From Leptospiraceae bacterium (GTDB lineage Bacteria > Spirochaetota > Leptospiria > Leptospirales > Leptospiraceae), in contig JADJFV010000004.1 of the NCBI GenBank assembly GCA_016708435.1, forward strand, positions 62,001 through 126,000: a DNA stretch of 64,000 bases. The letters are read 5' to 3'. The position numbers and the translations under genes are program-made. Shown here one piece after another: positions 43,823-51,057 of this stretch (position 1 is its first letter; each line of letters starts with the position of its first letter). The notes under the pieces are model-generated. The model searched no databases, was not told where the DNA came from, and saw nothing but the letters and a program-made list of their open reading frames with translations.

Positions 43823-44989
43823 TTAATACCCGAAGCTGAGTCCTTTTAGAAGCATCGCGCCACCGGTTACTACTTCTTCGCCGGGAATGAGTCCTTGCAC
43901 GATACTTACATTGTCTGAGCCGGAGTTTCCAAGAACAACAGGACGACGGACAAATTCTCCGGGAGTGGTTTGAACAAATACATAAGCATGACCTTCTACT
44001 GTAATGACTGAGGTAAAGGGGATAACAGCGATATCCTTCACTTCATCACCAAACTCTACTTTGGCGAACATACCGGGCTTAAATTTGCCTTCTTTATTAG
44101 GAATAGAGACTCTCACCTTTACAGTTCTTGTGAGTGGATCTACGTTATCCCCGATTGCATCTGCTTTTCCTTTGAGAGTAAGTTCAGGAAAAGACGCAAA
44201 GTGAACTTTAACATCTTTTCCTTTTTTAACAACGCTCATATTGGTTTCAGGAATATCACAAATAAGCCAGACTAGGTTCGAGTTTACGAACTGTAATTCG
44301 CTCGGATTAAAACCAAGTGCGCGAAGCTTTCCTTCAAACTCAGAAGTTTCTGCCTGAGCACTGTTGACTGCCGCCTCTGCTTCTATAATATCTTTTTGGG
44401 TTGCTACTTGATTTTTAAACATATCCTGCACACGATTTAAGTTCTTAGTTGAGCGGATAAGAGAGGTTTTGCTCACTTGGTAAGATGCATAGATTCCGTT
44501 GATGTCTGGAGATTCAAATAGAACGATTCGTCCCCCCGATACCGAAGTGGAGATACTTGCTATTACCCGTGATGGAGCGGCTATGGATATAAAGCCTTCG
44601 CCTTCTCCAAATTTGGATACTTTGATTTGAGTGAGTCCAGGACTTTCCGGATCAAACTTAATTCGGACTCCTTCTTCTGTAATCACAGGGCGATAATTCT
44701 TGGGCGGCTCTACGTGGGCTTTTTTGCAGGATACAAAAAAAGAATTGGATAGTATCAGTAAAATGGGTAAGGCAACTCCTGTCATTTCGAACTTACGAAA
44801 GAAAAGGAATTGTGAAAACGAATGTGTAAATTTACTCTTTTGTGTTTGTGAGAAATCTATTTGTCTTAGAACTATTTGCATTAAGGAGGATAGACCTCTC
44901 ACTCTGGATGTTAACGTTGCTTCGCTACTTCCTACTATAGAGGTTCGAGGTGACCGGTATAAAGCTTTTATATTTTTAATATTATTCAT
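43823..44989 (-). CDS. czcB: RND membrane-fusion adaptor lipoprotein, CzcB-type (operon 2), repeat-extended N-terminus
   Basis: The adaptor of the second pump, 388 residues as read. The domain body is normal: FNPSELQFVNSNLVWLIC, IPETNMSVVKKGKDVKVHF, VRVSIPNKEGKFKPGMFAK and the ending GLIPGEEVVTGGAMLLKGLSFGY. The ATG at 44989 has AAAGGAAAA and starts MNNIKNIKAL, but residues 11-69 are encoded by a repeat (44778-44957). The lipoprotein core VALPILLILSNSFFVSCKK comes after it. Translation could instead restart at the repeat's own ATG (44785, MTGVALPILL), which gives a clean lipoprotein signal. If the first ATG is used, export could be impaired. It is 1 nt from the next gene. Confidence 0.9.
   Translation of the reverse strand: MNNIKNIKALYRSPRTSIVGSSEATLTSRVRGLSSLMQIVLRQIDFSQTQKSKFTHSFSQFLFFRKFEMTGVALPILLILSNSFFVSCKKAHVEPPKNYRPVITEEGVRIKFDPESPGLTQIKVSKFGEGEGFISIAAPSRVIASISTSVSGGRIVLFESPDINGIYASYQVSKTSLIRSTKNLNRVQDMFKNQVATQKDIIEAEAAVNSAQAETSEFEGKLRALGFNPSELQFVNSNLVWLICDIPETNMSVVKKGKDVKVHFASFPELTLKGKADAIGDNVDPLTRTVKVRVSIPNKEGKFKPGMFAKVEFGDEVKDIAVIPFTSVITVEGHAYVFVQTTPGEFVRRPVVLGNSGSDNVSIVQGLIPGEEVVTGGAMLLKGLSFGY
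44778..44957. repeat. In-frame 180-bp palindromic element inside the CzcB signal peptide
   Basis: The ends cctgtcatttcgaac and gttcgaggtgaccgg are imperfect inverted copies. Internal blocks gtgagaaatctat and tagacctctcac match the element at 3311-3431. Counted from these ends its length is 180 nt, a multiple of three, so it keeps the reading frame (about residues 11-69 of the adaptor). Confidence 0.8.
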
Positions 44990-45001
44990 TTTAGTTTTCC
45001 T

Positions 45002-46321
45002 TTATTCAAGTGGTTGAATGTTTAAAATATTTTTACCGACGGAGTAATTTAGATTTTCAATGGATTCTACTCGGTCGATTTGAAGTTTGAGCATTTGTTG
45101 AATACTGCTTCGATAAGTCTCAAAAAAGTCGGCAAACTCTATAATGGTAAGATAACGTTTTTCGTAATTCGAAATCATTAACTGCGCCAAATTCGTATAA
45201 TCCTCAGTGAATTTGTTTTTAAAGCTTTGATAGAGTCTATCTTTTTCGAGGACGCGGTTAAATACAATATTCACCTCATTCTCTGCTTGCAATTTTTGAT
45301 TTTGCAATTCGGATCTTCTTGTCAGAATGTTTTTTTCCGCTGCTTCAATATTACCCTGATTTCTATCAAAGATAGGAACGGAGAGTTGCGCTGTTATCCC
45401 CCAATAGTTTGGATACGCCGTTCCATTTCTATTGTAATAAGGACCGAAGGAAAGATCGGGAATTGCATTTGCTTGTTGGAGAGCAAGGTTTGCTTCTTCC
45501 AATTTAAGAGCTTGGATGGCAATTTTTAAATCAGGTCTATTTTCAAATGCATCGTCTAGGACTTTGTTTAATTTTAAATCAGTGAGTTTCACATCATCTA
45601 AAACTTTTGCGTCAATCTTAGGAACAAAACTCGCATCAGCCATTGATGGGTTATTTAAGAGTATCCGCAGCGAGGCTTCTCTTTGTCTAATCTGAACGAC
45701 TGCTTCTGTTCTTTCATTTTCTAGAAAAAACAAAAGAGCTTTTAGACGAAGCATTTCCGCCTGTAAAACAGCTCTTTTTTCGTAGGCTTTTTCGAGAGAG
45801 GTTACTGTTTTTCTAAGAGCGGCAATACTACCGTCGTAAAACTGAATCGACTGACGTAAGAAATGAATTGCAAAGAAACTACTTCTGAGTTCAAATTTTA
45901 ATCCACGGAGTAAATCGTAGAATTGTTGCTCGCTAATAGCTTTGTTTAGCTCTGCAACCTTTGTTCTTTTTTCAATTTTTCCGCCGAGTAAAAACAATTG
46001 TTGGATTTGAATAGCTGTTTGTCCGTTTCTAGTCGTATCAAAATAGCGCTCTGTTCGATCGTTGAATATACCTTGGTCGAAAGAGATATTTGGATTGGCG
46101 TAAAGTTTTGCTTGGATAATTCCGGCTTTCTTTACATCAATTTCGAATTTAGCAGCTAGCAAACGAAGGTTATTCTTTAAAAAAGTTTCTTCTGCTTCTT
46201 TCAAAGTAAGAGAATAATATTTAGTAGTCTCTTGCCCGACTAGTGTAGTTGCCATTGCATAAATGAATAGGCAAAGAAATAGAAACTGTTTCTTATTTTG
46301 AATTGTATTTAATATCCACAT
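45002..46321 (-). CDS. czcC: TolC-family outer-membrane efflux protein, CzcC-type (operon 2)
   Basis: A 439-residue outer-membrane factor; start at ATG 46321 (MWILNTIQNKKQFLF), chosen because AAAGGAG stands upstream and a signal peptide (LFLCLFIYAMATTLVGQ) follows. An alternative start at 46354 would add 11 residues. The TolC-like halves are TLKEAEETFLKNNLRLLAAK and ENRPDLKIAIQALKLEEANL, then PDLSFGPYYNRNGTAYPNYW and LSVPIFDRNQGNIEAAEKNI. It is the first gene of the second Czc operon, 12 nt before czcB. It shares the channel role with 20568-21848, but the two are distinct copies of different length. Confidence 0.9.
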   Translation of the reverse strand: MWILNTIQNKKQFLFLCLFIYAMATTLVGQETTKYYSLTLKEAEETFLKNNLRLLAAKFEIDVKKAGIIQAKLYANPNISFDQGIFNDRTERYFDTTRNGQTAIQIQQLFLLGGKIEKRTKVAELNKAISEQQFYDLLRGLKFELRSSFFAIHFLRQSIQFYDGSIAALRKTVTSLEKAYEKRAVLQAEMLRLKALLFFLENERTEAVVQIRQREASLRILLNNPSMADASFVPKIDAKVLDDVKLTDLKLNKVLDDAFENRPDLKIAIQALKLEEANLALQQANAIPDLSFGPYYNRNGTAYPNYWGITAQLSVPIFDRNQGNIEAAEKNILTRRSELQNQKLQAENEVNIVFNRVLEKDRLYQSFKNKFTEDYTNLAQLMISNYEKRYLTIIEFADFFETYRSSIQQMLKLQIDRVESIENLNYSVGKNILNIQPLE

Positions 46322-46398
46322 GAATACATATATCTCCTTTAGCGCTTGTTGCAAATGAATTGCATGGAAATGAAATGATATGGGATTAGCAGAATTAG

Positions 46399-46424
46399 CC
46401 GCAGAGTCACGGAGGCACAGAGAA
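46399..46424. repeat. gcagagtcacggaggcacagag-type short repeat
   Basis: gccgcagagtcacggaggcacagaga lies in the gap upstream of the second Czc operon. It matches the block at 36934-36950 in its cagaggcacagag core. Non-coding. Confidence 0.5.
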
Positions 46425-46473
46425 AAGCATTTTCAGGGAATCATCCCCAATCAAATCTCTTTCTACAAAATCC

Positions 46474-46812
46474 CTAACAAGTAGGGGGAGGGAGACTGAT
46501 TAAGCGATAGGATAAAAGTTTTGAAGTTACAAATTTTACAGAAAATAAAACAATAGAATCAAAATTGAATTGCTGAAAGCATTCAAGGGCAAAATTCTTT
46601 GAGAAGTATTGATCGTTTATGTCACCCGCTCTACTATGAGCGCGCATGGTAGAATAAAGACTGTAATCAGAAATCACATCTTGGTATTCGGTAGTGTCTT
46701 GTGAAAAATAGTCTTCAGGTGTAGTTAGATTAAGAGGAATCAGGCTGATAGTTAAAAAAGCAGTAATCAAAAAGTTAAAAGAAAAAACGCTTTTAAGAAG
46801 TTTGATTTTCAT
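46474..46812 (-). CDS. Small exported protein of unknown function
   Basis: A 112-residue protein from ATG 46812 with a hydrophobic signal peptide (LLKSVFSFNFLITAFLTISL). The remainder is acidic then hydrophobic near the end (QFNFDSIVLFSVKFVTSKLL) and finishes with a short Pro-Pro-Pro-Thr-Cys. No family is recognised. It runs opposite to the next gene and lies about 150 nt upstream of the second Czc operon, without clear ties to it. Confidence 0.5.
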   Translation of the reverse strand: MKIKLLKSVFSFNFLITAFLTISLIPLNLTTPEDYFSQDTTEYQDVISDYSLYSTMRAHSRAGDINDQYFSKNFALECFQQFNFDSIVLFSVKFVTSKLLSYRLISLPPPTC

Positions 46813-46957
46813 ACTCGACTGACCTTTGAACAAAGTTTAAGAATTCATTGTATTGTCAAACTCTTTCAAAATTAAATTTTTCGGGGATGACAGACGAGGG
46901 TTTCTCTATAGTTTGTTTAGATTCAATCCTTCTAGCAAGGATGAGGGAGTTTTTTCT

Positions 46958-47467
46958 ATGAAAGTAAATTTTATAATTCTACTCGTGGCAATTTCTTTGT
47001 CCCAAATTGGATATTGTTCTACAGACCAAAAGAAAGTCCAGGTGGATGAAAATTTTTTTAAAGATTGCATGGAGACAATCAAGGAAAAAGAAAAATGCGA
47101 AGCCCTGGTGAAAAAAAGCGAAGACAGAGAAAAAGAGAACGAAGCCAAGAAAAATAAACTCACAGAAGAGCAAATGGCAGGTCTTGAAATTAGAGATAAC
47201 TTCAAAGATAGAATGATGGGCAAATCAAAATTAGGCGTCATAACTTCCTTAGGTGAACCAGATGAAAGAACACAAGATGGAAGTGGACAAGAATTTTTCT
47301 TCTACCGTAAGCCATTGACCCGCTACAGCGCAGAGCATGATCCCGATAAAGAAATCGTTGTAGTTTTTCGAAGAGAATTCGTAATCCGAGTTCTTCACAC
47401 TCCACCAGACTCCACTCCCAAAAGTAGTTTCCCTTTCTTAGGTGATAAACCCAAAGGGAAGAAGTGA
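46958..47467 (+). CDS. Lipoprotein-like exported protein with a charged helix
   Basis: A 169-residue protein starting at ATG 46958 (MKVNFIILLVAISLSQIGYC), with a signal peptide ending in a Cys that could take lipid. A longer frame from 46853 exists, but its first 35 residues include a repeat fragment (46882-46894) and the true signal peptide starts at 46958. A long charged helix follows (KDCMETIKEKEKCEALVKKS), then GKSKLGVITSLGEPDERTQD, which has the look of a small periplasmic SmpA/BamE-like domain (a G-x-x-x-x-x-LG-x-P pattern). That comparison is a weak inference. It is convergent with the gene at 47513. Confidence 0.65.
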   Translation: MKVNFIILLVAISLSQIGYCSTDQKKVQVDENFFKDCMETIKEKEKCEALVKKSEDREKENEAKKNKLTEEQMAGLEIRDNFKDRMMGKSKLGVITSLGEPDERTQDGSGQEFFFYRKPLTRYSAEHDPDKEIVVVFRREFVIRVLHTPPDSTPKSSFPFLGDKPKGKK

Positions 47468-47512
47468 GGATTGGTTTCGTATATGCTTTCGATATGCTTA
47501 CCTATAACGCAT

Positions 47513-48139
47513 TCATTGTCTAGCTGCCTTAGCTTCCGTTTGTAGGAATTTGATAAGGGCGGCGCCGGTTTCTGTTTTAAAGAAGAGAGCTTTGTTGCGT
47601 TTATAGAATCGCTTTTCTTCTTTTGTTGCCTGGTGTTTTAGGTAATCGATGAAGACGGGATCATTTTTCTTTCGCCAGTTTTCGTCTTGTTTAGCTTCTC
47701 TTTTGATACTTGCAATGGCTTTTTTGGCATTCATTCCTAGATATAATTCTTCATTGAGCCCAAAGTATCTATGCAATTGAAAGTCGTCTGCCTTCATTAG
47801 AAATTGTTCTAGCTTACGAATTTCGGCTAGGTTTCGCTTGCTCTTTTCTCGGAAGGCTGTTCCTCGCAAGATGATGTCAATTTGATAGAACTGCTCATCG
47901 GAAGGCTTTACTGACTGCTTGTCTATAAAACGCTTCCTTGGTAAATAGTATTCAATCTCCTGTTGAGACATATTGCGTTTAAATTCTTCAACGCGAGTCA
48001 AATTTCTTTTATATCTTGCTCTTTTTGAATGCGTATCTGACGATATGCTTAAAAATGTAGCAATATGCAGAATAACGAAAAACAGTCCTGCATGAGTTAT
48101 AATTCCTTTGAACGCTTTTTTAATGCATTTGTTTGCCAT
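47513..48139 (-). CDS. Protein of unknown function with N-terminal membrane segment
   Basis: A 208-residue protein with one hydrophobic stretch near the N-terminus (IITHAGLFFVILHIATFLSI), followed by a strongly basic and helical body (RYKRNLTRVEEFKRNMSQQE, KRNLAEIRKLEQFLMKADDF). A middle segment LNEELYLGMNAKKAIASIKR is the most regular part. It resembles lipase-chaperone-like helical proteins in composition only, so no function is proposed. It is convergent with 46958-47467. Confidence 0.55.
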   Translation of the reverse strand: MANKCIKKAFKGIITHAGLFFVILHIATFLSISSDTHSKRARYKRNLTRVEEFKRNMSQQEIEYYLPRKRFIDKQSVKPSDEQFYQIDIILRGTAFREKSKRNLAEIRKLEQFLMKADDFQLHRYFGLNEELYLGMNAKKAIASIKREAKQDENWRKKNDPVFIDYLKHQATKEEKRFYKRNKALFFKTETGAALIKFLQTEAKAARQ

Positions 48140-48291
48140 TTCTGTCCCTATTTTTAGTTTATTCTAAGCGAAATTCAATGATTCGAGTAAAAACTAAGCA
48201 TTTTTTGCGATATAATTACAGTATCGGGAACTCTTAGAAAATATGGCACCGATTTTGCATTGGTAGTATCAGCAGCAGGAGATCAATCACA

Positions 48292-48726
48292 ATGAAAAAA
48301 ATTCTAACCCTTATCCTTTTTAGCCTAACAACAGTTCTTTTAGCAGATAGTGAACTTGCAACAGTTGACCATATCGTTAAAAACAGTAGACCTGCTGATC
48401 TCCCAAACATCGCTGCAAATTACAGTGCTCTTGGAAGCACTCACCAAATCAAAGGTGATTATGCAAATGCACTCATTAACTACAAAAAATCTCTTCAAAT
48501 CCGTAAAGCAATTGGCTTAGACAAAACACAAGGTTATGCAACTATTTTATTCTTAACTTCGATTGTTGAGCACAAGCTTGGTGATTCTTGTAAAGCTGCT
48601 GAGAATGTTAAAAAAGTAATCAGCATTTACAATTACTTAGGAATGGTGGATGATGCAAGTGTAGCCGAAGCAGAAGGCTTAAAAGAATTCAAATCTGCTT
48701 GTGCAAATCTAGTTTCTCAAAACTAA
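48292..48726 (+). CDS. Exported TPR-repeat protein
   Basis: A 144-residue protein with a signal peptide (KKILTLILFSLTTVLLADS) followed by about two to three TPR-like helical pairs (ANYSALGSTHQIKGDYANAL and INYKKSLQIRKAIGLDK; then IVEHKLGDSCKAAENVKKVI). Such proteins mediate protein contacts in the periplasm or outer membrane. There is no recognisable partner. The stop codon overlaps the stop of the convergent amidase gene (48723-49511). Confidence 0.75.
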   Translation: MKKILTLILFSLTTVLLADSELATVDHIVKNSRPADLPNIAANYSALGSTHQIKGDYANALINYKKSLQIRKAIGLDKTQGYATILFLTSIVEHKLGDSCKAAENVKKVISIYNYLGMVDDASVAEAEGLKEFKSACANLVSQN

Positions 48727-49511
48727 CCCAGTATATTTCTCCGATCCTTTAAAAAAGGGAATCTATCTCTTAAATCCTTTACCTCTTTGGAGGATATTCT
48801 GGCTCTCAGGATGTCCTCCTTTTTAGTTTCAAGCACTTCTCCCTTTCCTGTCGCATCAAAAAAAGCAGAATGCCCAGTATGATACAGCTGATTCTTTCTG
48901 CCTGCATATCCAACTCGGTTGACTCCAAATACATAGGCTTGGTTTTCTATCGCGCGCGCTTTTAGGAGAGTTACCCAATGATCAATCCTAGCCTCAGGCC
49001 AGTTCCCAACTACGAGATAGAGGTCAGTGGTTCCTGCCGTTTTACGAAATACTTCCGGGAAACGAAGGTCATAGCAGATGAGTAAACTAATATGAAATCC
49101 ATTTAGTTCAAATGTTTCTGTTCTATCGCCAGCAGTAAAAAATTTATCTTCTTCTGCAAAAGAGAAAGGGTGAATCTTGTGGTATCTATTCGTGATTATC
49201 CCCGAAGGTCTTGCAATTGAAAATGTGTTAAAGGGCATTCCTTCTGGATTCGCTTCTATCCAGCTACCGCCTATTGCTGAGCCAGTCTTTCGTGACATCT
49301 CGATTAGAAACTTTTCTGTTATACCCATTAAAGGCTCAGAAAATTCCTGACTCTTCATTGTAAATCCTGTTGCGAATGTTTCGGGTAGAACGATTAGGTC
49401 TGGCTTAGAGTCAAGCTTTGATAGAGTATCTCTTATCTTTTGAAAATTTGCTTCTTTATCTTCCCAGACAATGTCTAATTGGACACCAATGATATTTAAG
49501 AATCGATTCAT
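48723..49511 (-). CDS. Nitrilase-superfamily C-N hydrolase (omega-amidase-like)
   Basis: A 262-residue protein with the nitrilase-fold catalytic triad: Glu in DLIVLPETFATGFTM, Lys in YHKIHPFSFAEEDKFF, and Cys in HISLLICYDLRFPEVFR. The block LYLVVGNWPEARIDHWVTLL followed by ARAIENQAYVFGVNRVG matches the omega-amidase/YafV branch, which hydrolyses alpha-keto acid amides such as alpha-ketoglutaramate. It overlaps the upstream gene by 4 nt, so they are probably co-translated; that partner is an envelope protein of unknown role. Confidence 0.9.
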   Translation of the reverse strand: MNRFLNIIGVQLDIVWEDKEANFQKIRDTLSKLDSKPDLIVLPETFATGFTMKSQEFSEPLMGITEKFLIEMSRKTGSAIGGSWIEANPEGMPFNTFSIARPSGIITNRYHKIHPFSFAEEDKFFTAGDRTETFELNGFHISLLICYDLRFPEVFRKTAGTTDLYLVVGNWPEARIDHWVTLLKARAIENQAYVFGVNRVGYAGRKNQLYHTGHSAFFDATGKGEVLETKKEDILRARISSKEVKDLRDRFPFLKDRRNILG

Positions 49512-50515
49512 TTTCTATAGATAAACACAAACGAGAGAGTAAACAATAATCCCAAAAATCCAATCACGCCTAATAACGATTTGTCCCAAGTAGTAAATAG
49601 AGTTCCATTTCTTACTTTTCGCGTCTCTGCTGCGTGAGTATCTTCCTCTGGTTCAAAGCTACCACCTACAACAGAAATATCTATTGATGTAGTGTCTGGA
49701 TACTTTACGCGCACCGCTCCGAGTCCTTGTGGTATATTGTCCTTAATCTCTTCTTTTGAAATGGCTCCTTTAAAATCTAACTTCATGTCTTTCGGTTTAA
49801 AGAATATAACGCGAGGAGACTTTTTATCTTCAAAGCTATTTTCGTCTTTAAAGGAAACGTCAGCTAAAGACTTTGCGGGTAACGCATACGAAATTTGTAA
49901 TTCAGATGCTCCGGGTAGTATTGGTCTGTCAATTAGTTTGCCTTTTACCCCATCTGTTAGAGTCAATGGAATTGCCATCTTGGAATCCCCTTGTTTTAAT
50001 TGACCGAAAATCTCTGTTGCCTCTTTGGGAACATAGACTTCGAGGAGGGCTTGTTTATTGTAAAATGACATCGGTGGGTTTGTTTGATTTTCGATTAGAA
50101 AGATTTTATACACTCGAACTGTGTTCTCTTCTCTCAGAATTTGCATTAAACTCTTTACGTCCATATTCTTAAACTCAGGAGTAACTTCGTAGACAGTAAT
50201 TTCTTGCACTTTAGTTCTAAACATCGGAGCAGGGGGAACCATCTTATTGTAATTAGCCCCTTTGTAATTCACTTGAATCAATACAGGAGCTCCGTCTGGA
50301 GCATTCACTTTTTCTAATACAAAGTCTCCTTGCTTGTCTTTGAATTCACCAATGGGAGTCATTCCACCTTCTAGAGCGATTAACTTGATAGTATCCGCTC
50401 TTCCGATTCCACCACTCGTTCCGTTCTTTAAAGAAATTTTTAGATTTAATTCTTCTGATCCCAATTGGGAAAAGAGAGCAACAAAGAATACGAAAAATAT
50501 TTTTAGTCTTAGCAT
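49508..50515 (-). CDS. Envelope protein with signal peptide and C-terminal membrane anchor
   Basis: A 335-residue protein starting at ATG 50515 (MLRLKIFFVFFVALFSQLGS), chosen because this is where the signal peptide begins; an in-frame alternative at 50566 adds 17 residues. The body is beta-rich with repeated short domains (NLKISLKNGTSGGIGRADTI, then KDMKLDFKGAISKEEI), and the C-terminus has one membrane helix (VIGFLGLLFTLSFVFIYRK). No family is certain. The architecture of signal, beta domains and a C-terminal tail anchor resembles proteins linked to a c-type-cytochrome/BatA-like operon, but this is unproven. It overlaps the nitrilase gene by 4 nt. Confidence 0.6.
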   Translation of the reverse strand: MLRLKIFFVFFVALFSQLGSEELNLKISLKNGTSGGIGRADTIKLIALEGGMTPIGEFKDKQGDFVLEKVNAPDGAPVLIQVNYKGANYNKMVPPAPMFRTKVQEITVYEVTPEFKNMDVKSLMQILREENTVRVYKIFLIENQTNPPMSFYNKQALLEVYVPKEATEIFGQLKQGDSKMAIPLTLTDGVKGKLIDRPILPGASELQISYALPAKSLADVSFKDENSFEDKKSPRVIFFKPKDMKLDFKGAISKEEIKDNIPQGLGAVRVKYPDTTSIDISVVGGSFEPEEDTHAAETRKVRNGTLFTTWDKSLLGVIGFLGLLFTLSFVFIYRK

Positions 50516-50888
50516 AAAATCATAGTTTAAAAGATAGAATTTTTGTAAAAGAAAATAAAGAATCACTGACTCTGCGAGACCATGAGTTTCTCACAGAGTG
50601 CAAGGAGAACACAGAGAAGCGTAAGTAAAAATAAACCTCTTAGTGAACTCTGTGAGAAATCGTTCTTTCACTTTTTTTTAAAAAAGTTTCTTTTAATAAA
50701 AAAAAGTATTGCTATTTTTTTAAAACTGATGTATACATGTAGATACTGAAGACGAAATCAAAGAGGTTGAATCTGAAGCAAGAGTTCCAAGGGAACGAGA
50801 TTTCAGGCCTGTCATAAGACAACAACCGAGCAAAGATATGGTCAACAGTGAAAATTAACTAGATAATTTATAATGGAAGGAGTGTTAT
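50516..50888. other. Intergenic region with an inverted repeat and a possible gene remnant
   Basis: About 370 bases. It contains tttctcacagagt (50587-50599) and its exact inverted copy (50647-50659), plus a frame at about 50752-50858 read as HVDTEDEIKEVESEARVPRE and onward with coding-like composition, but a stop codon stands directly before it and no start codon fits. I treat that frame as a possible gene remnant. No RNA gene is visible. Confidence 0.5.
50587..50659. repeat. Inverted repeat with 13-bp perfect arms (tttctcacagagt)
   Basis: Arms 50587-50599 and 50647-50659 are exact reverse complements, separated by 47 nt that include aaggagaacacagaga. The block is similar to the cacagag repeats at 36934 and 46399. 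It lies just upstream of the envelope protein gene. Confidence 0.65.
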
Positions 50889-51014
50889 TTGATTAAGAAT
50901 TTTTTCACAGTTTGCATCATTGCCCTTTCTCTAGCAAGTGTTAGTCTATCTGCCTGCGATGGAAAAGGCAAGTTAGTAGAAGACAGAAGTTTGACAGATT
51001 TTTCTACTAAATAG
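50889..51014 (+). CDS. Very small lipoprotein, TTG start
   Basis: A 41-residue open frame from TTG 50889 to TAG 51012-51014. An excellent ribosome site (GGAAGGAG, 6 nt before the TTG) precedes it. The sequence reads as a lipoprotein: charged start, hydrophobic core (FFTVCIIALSLASVSL), lipobox LSAC and then a short polar tail (DGKGKLVEDRSLTDFSTK). The mature protein would be only 19 residues. A hairpin follows the stop (51023-51057). The strong ribosome site and the lipobox make it more than a chance frame. Confidence 0.7.
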   Translation: MIKNFFTVCIIALSLASVSLSACDGKGKLVEDRSLTDFSTK

Positions 51015-51022
51015 TTTCACTT

Positions 51023-51057
51023 GAATAGTCGCGTAGTGCAATGCTACTCGACTATTC
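51023..51057. terminator. Terminator-like hairpin between convergent genes
   Basis: The sequence gaatagtcgcgtag-tgcaatg-ctactcgactattc gives a 14-bp stem with one mismatch. It lies 9 nt after the small lipoprotein stop and overlaps the final codon of the convergent membrane glycosyltransferase. No T-run follows on either side, so bidirectional action is only likely by position. Confidence 0.5.

Noticed and set aside
46853..46957. An N-terminal extension of the 46958-47467 gene
   Set aside because: The extension includes a repeat fragment (46882-46894), and a clean signal peptide starts at 46958 with a ribosome site.
50752..50858. A coding-like frame (HVDTEDEIKEVESEARVPRE and on) upstream of the small lipoprotein
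   Set aside because: A stop codon precedes it directly and no start codon or ribosome site fits, so I keep it only as a possible remnant.
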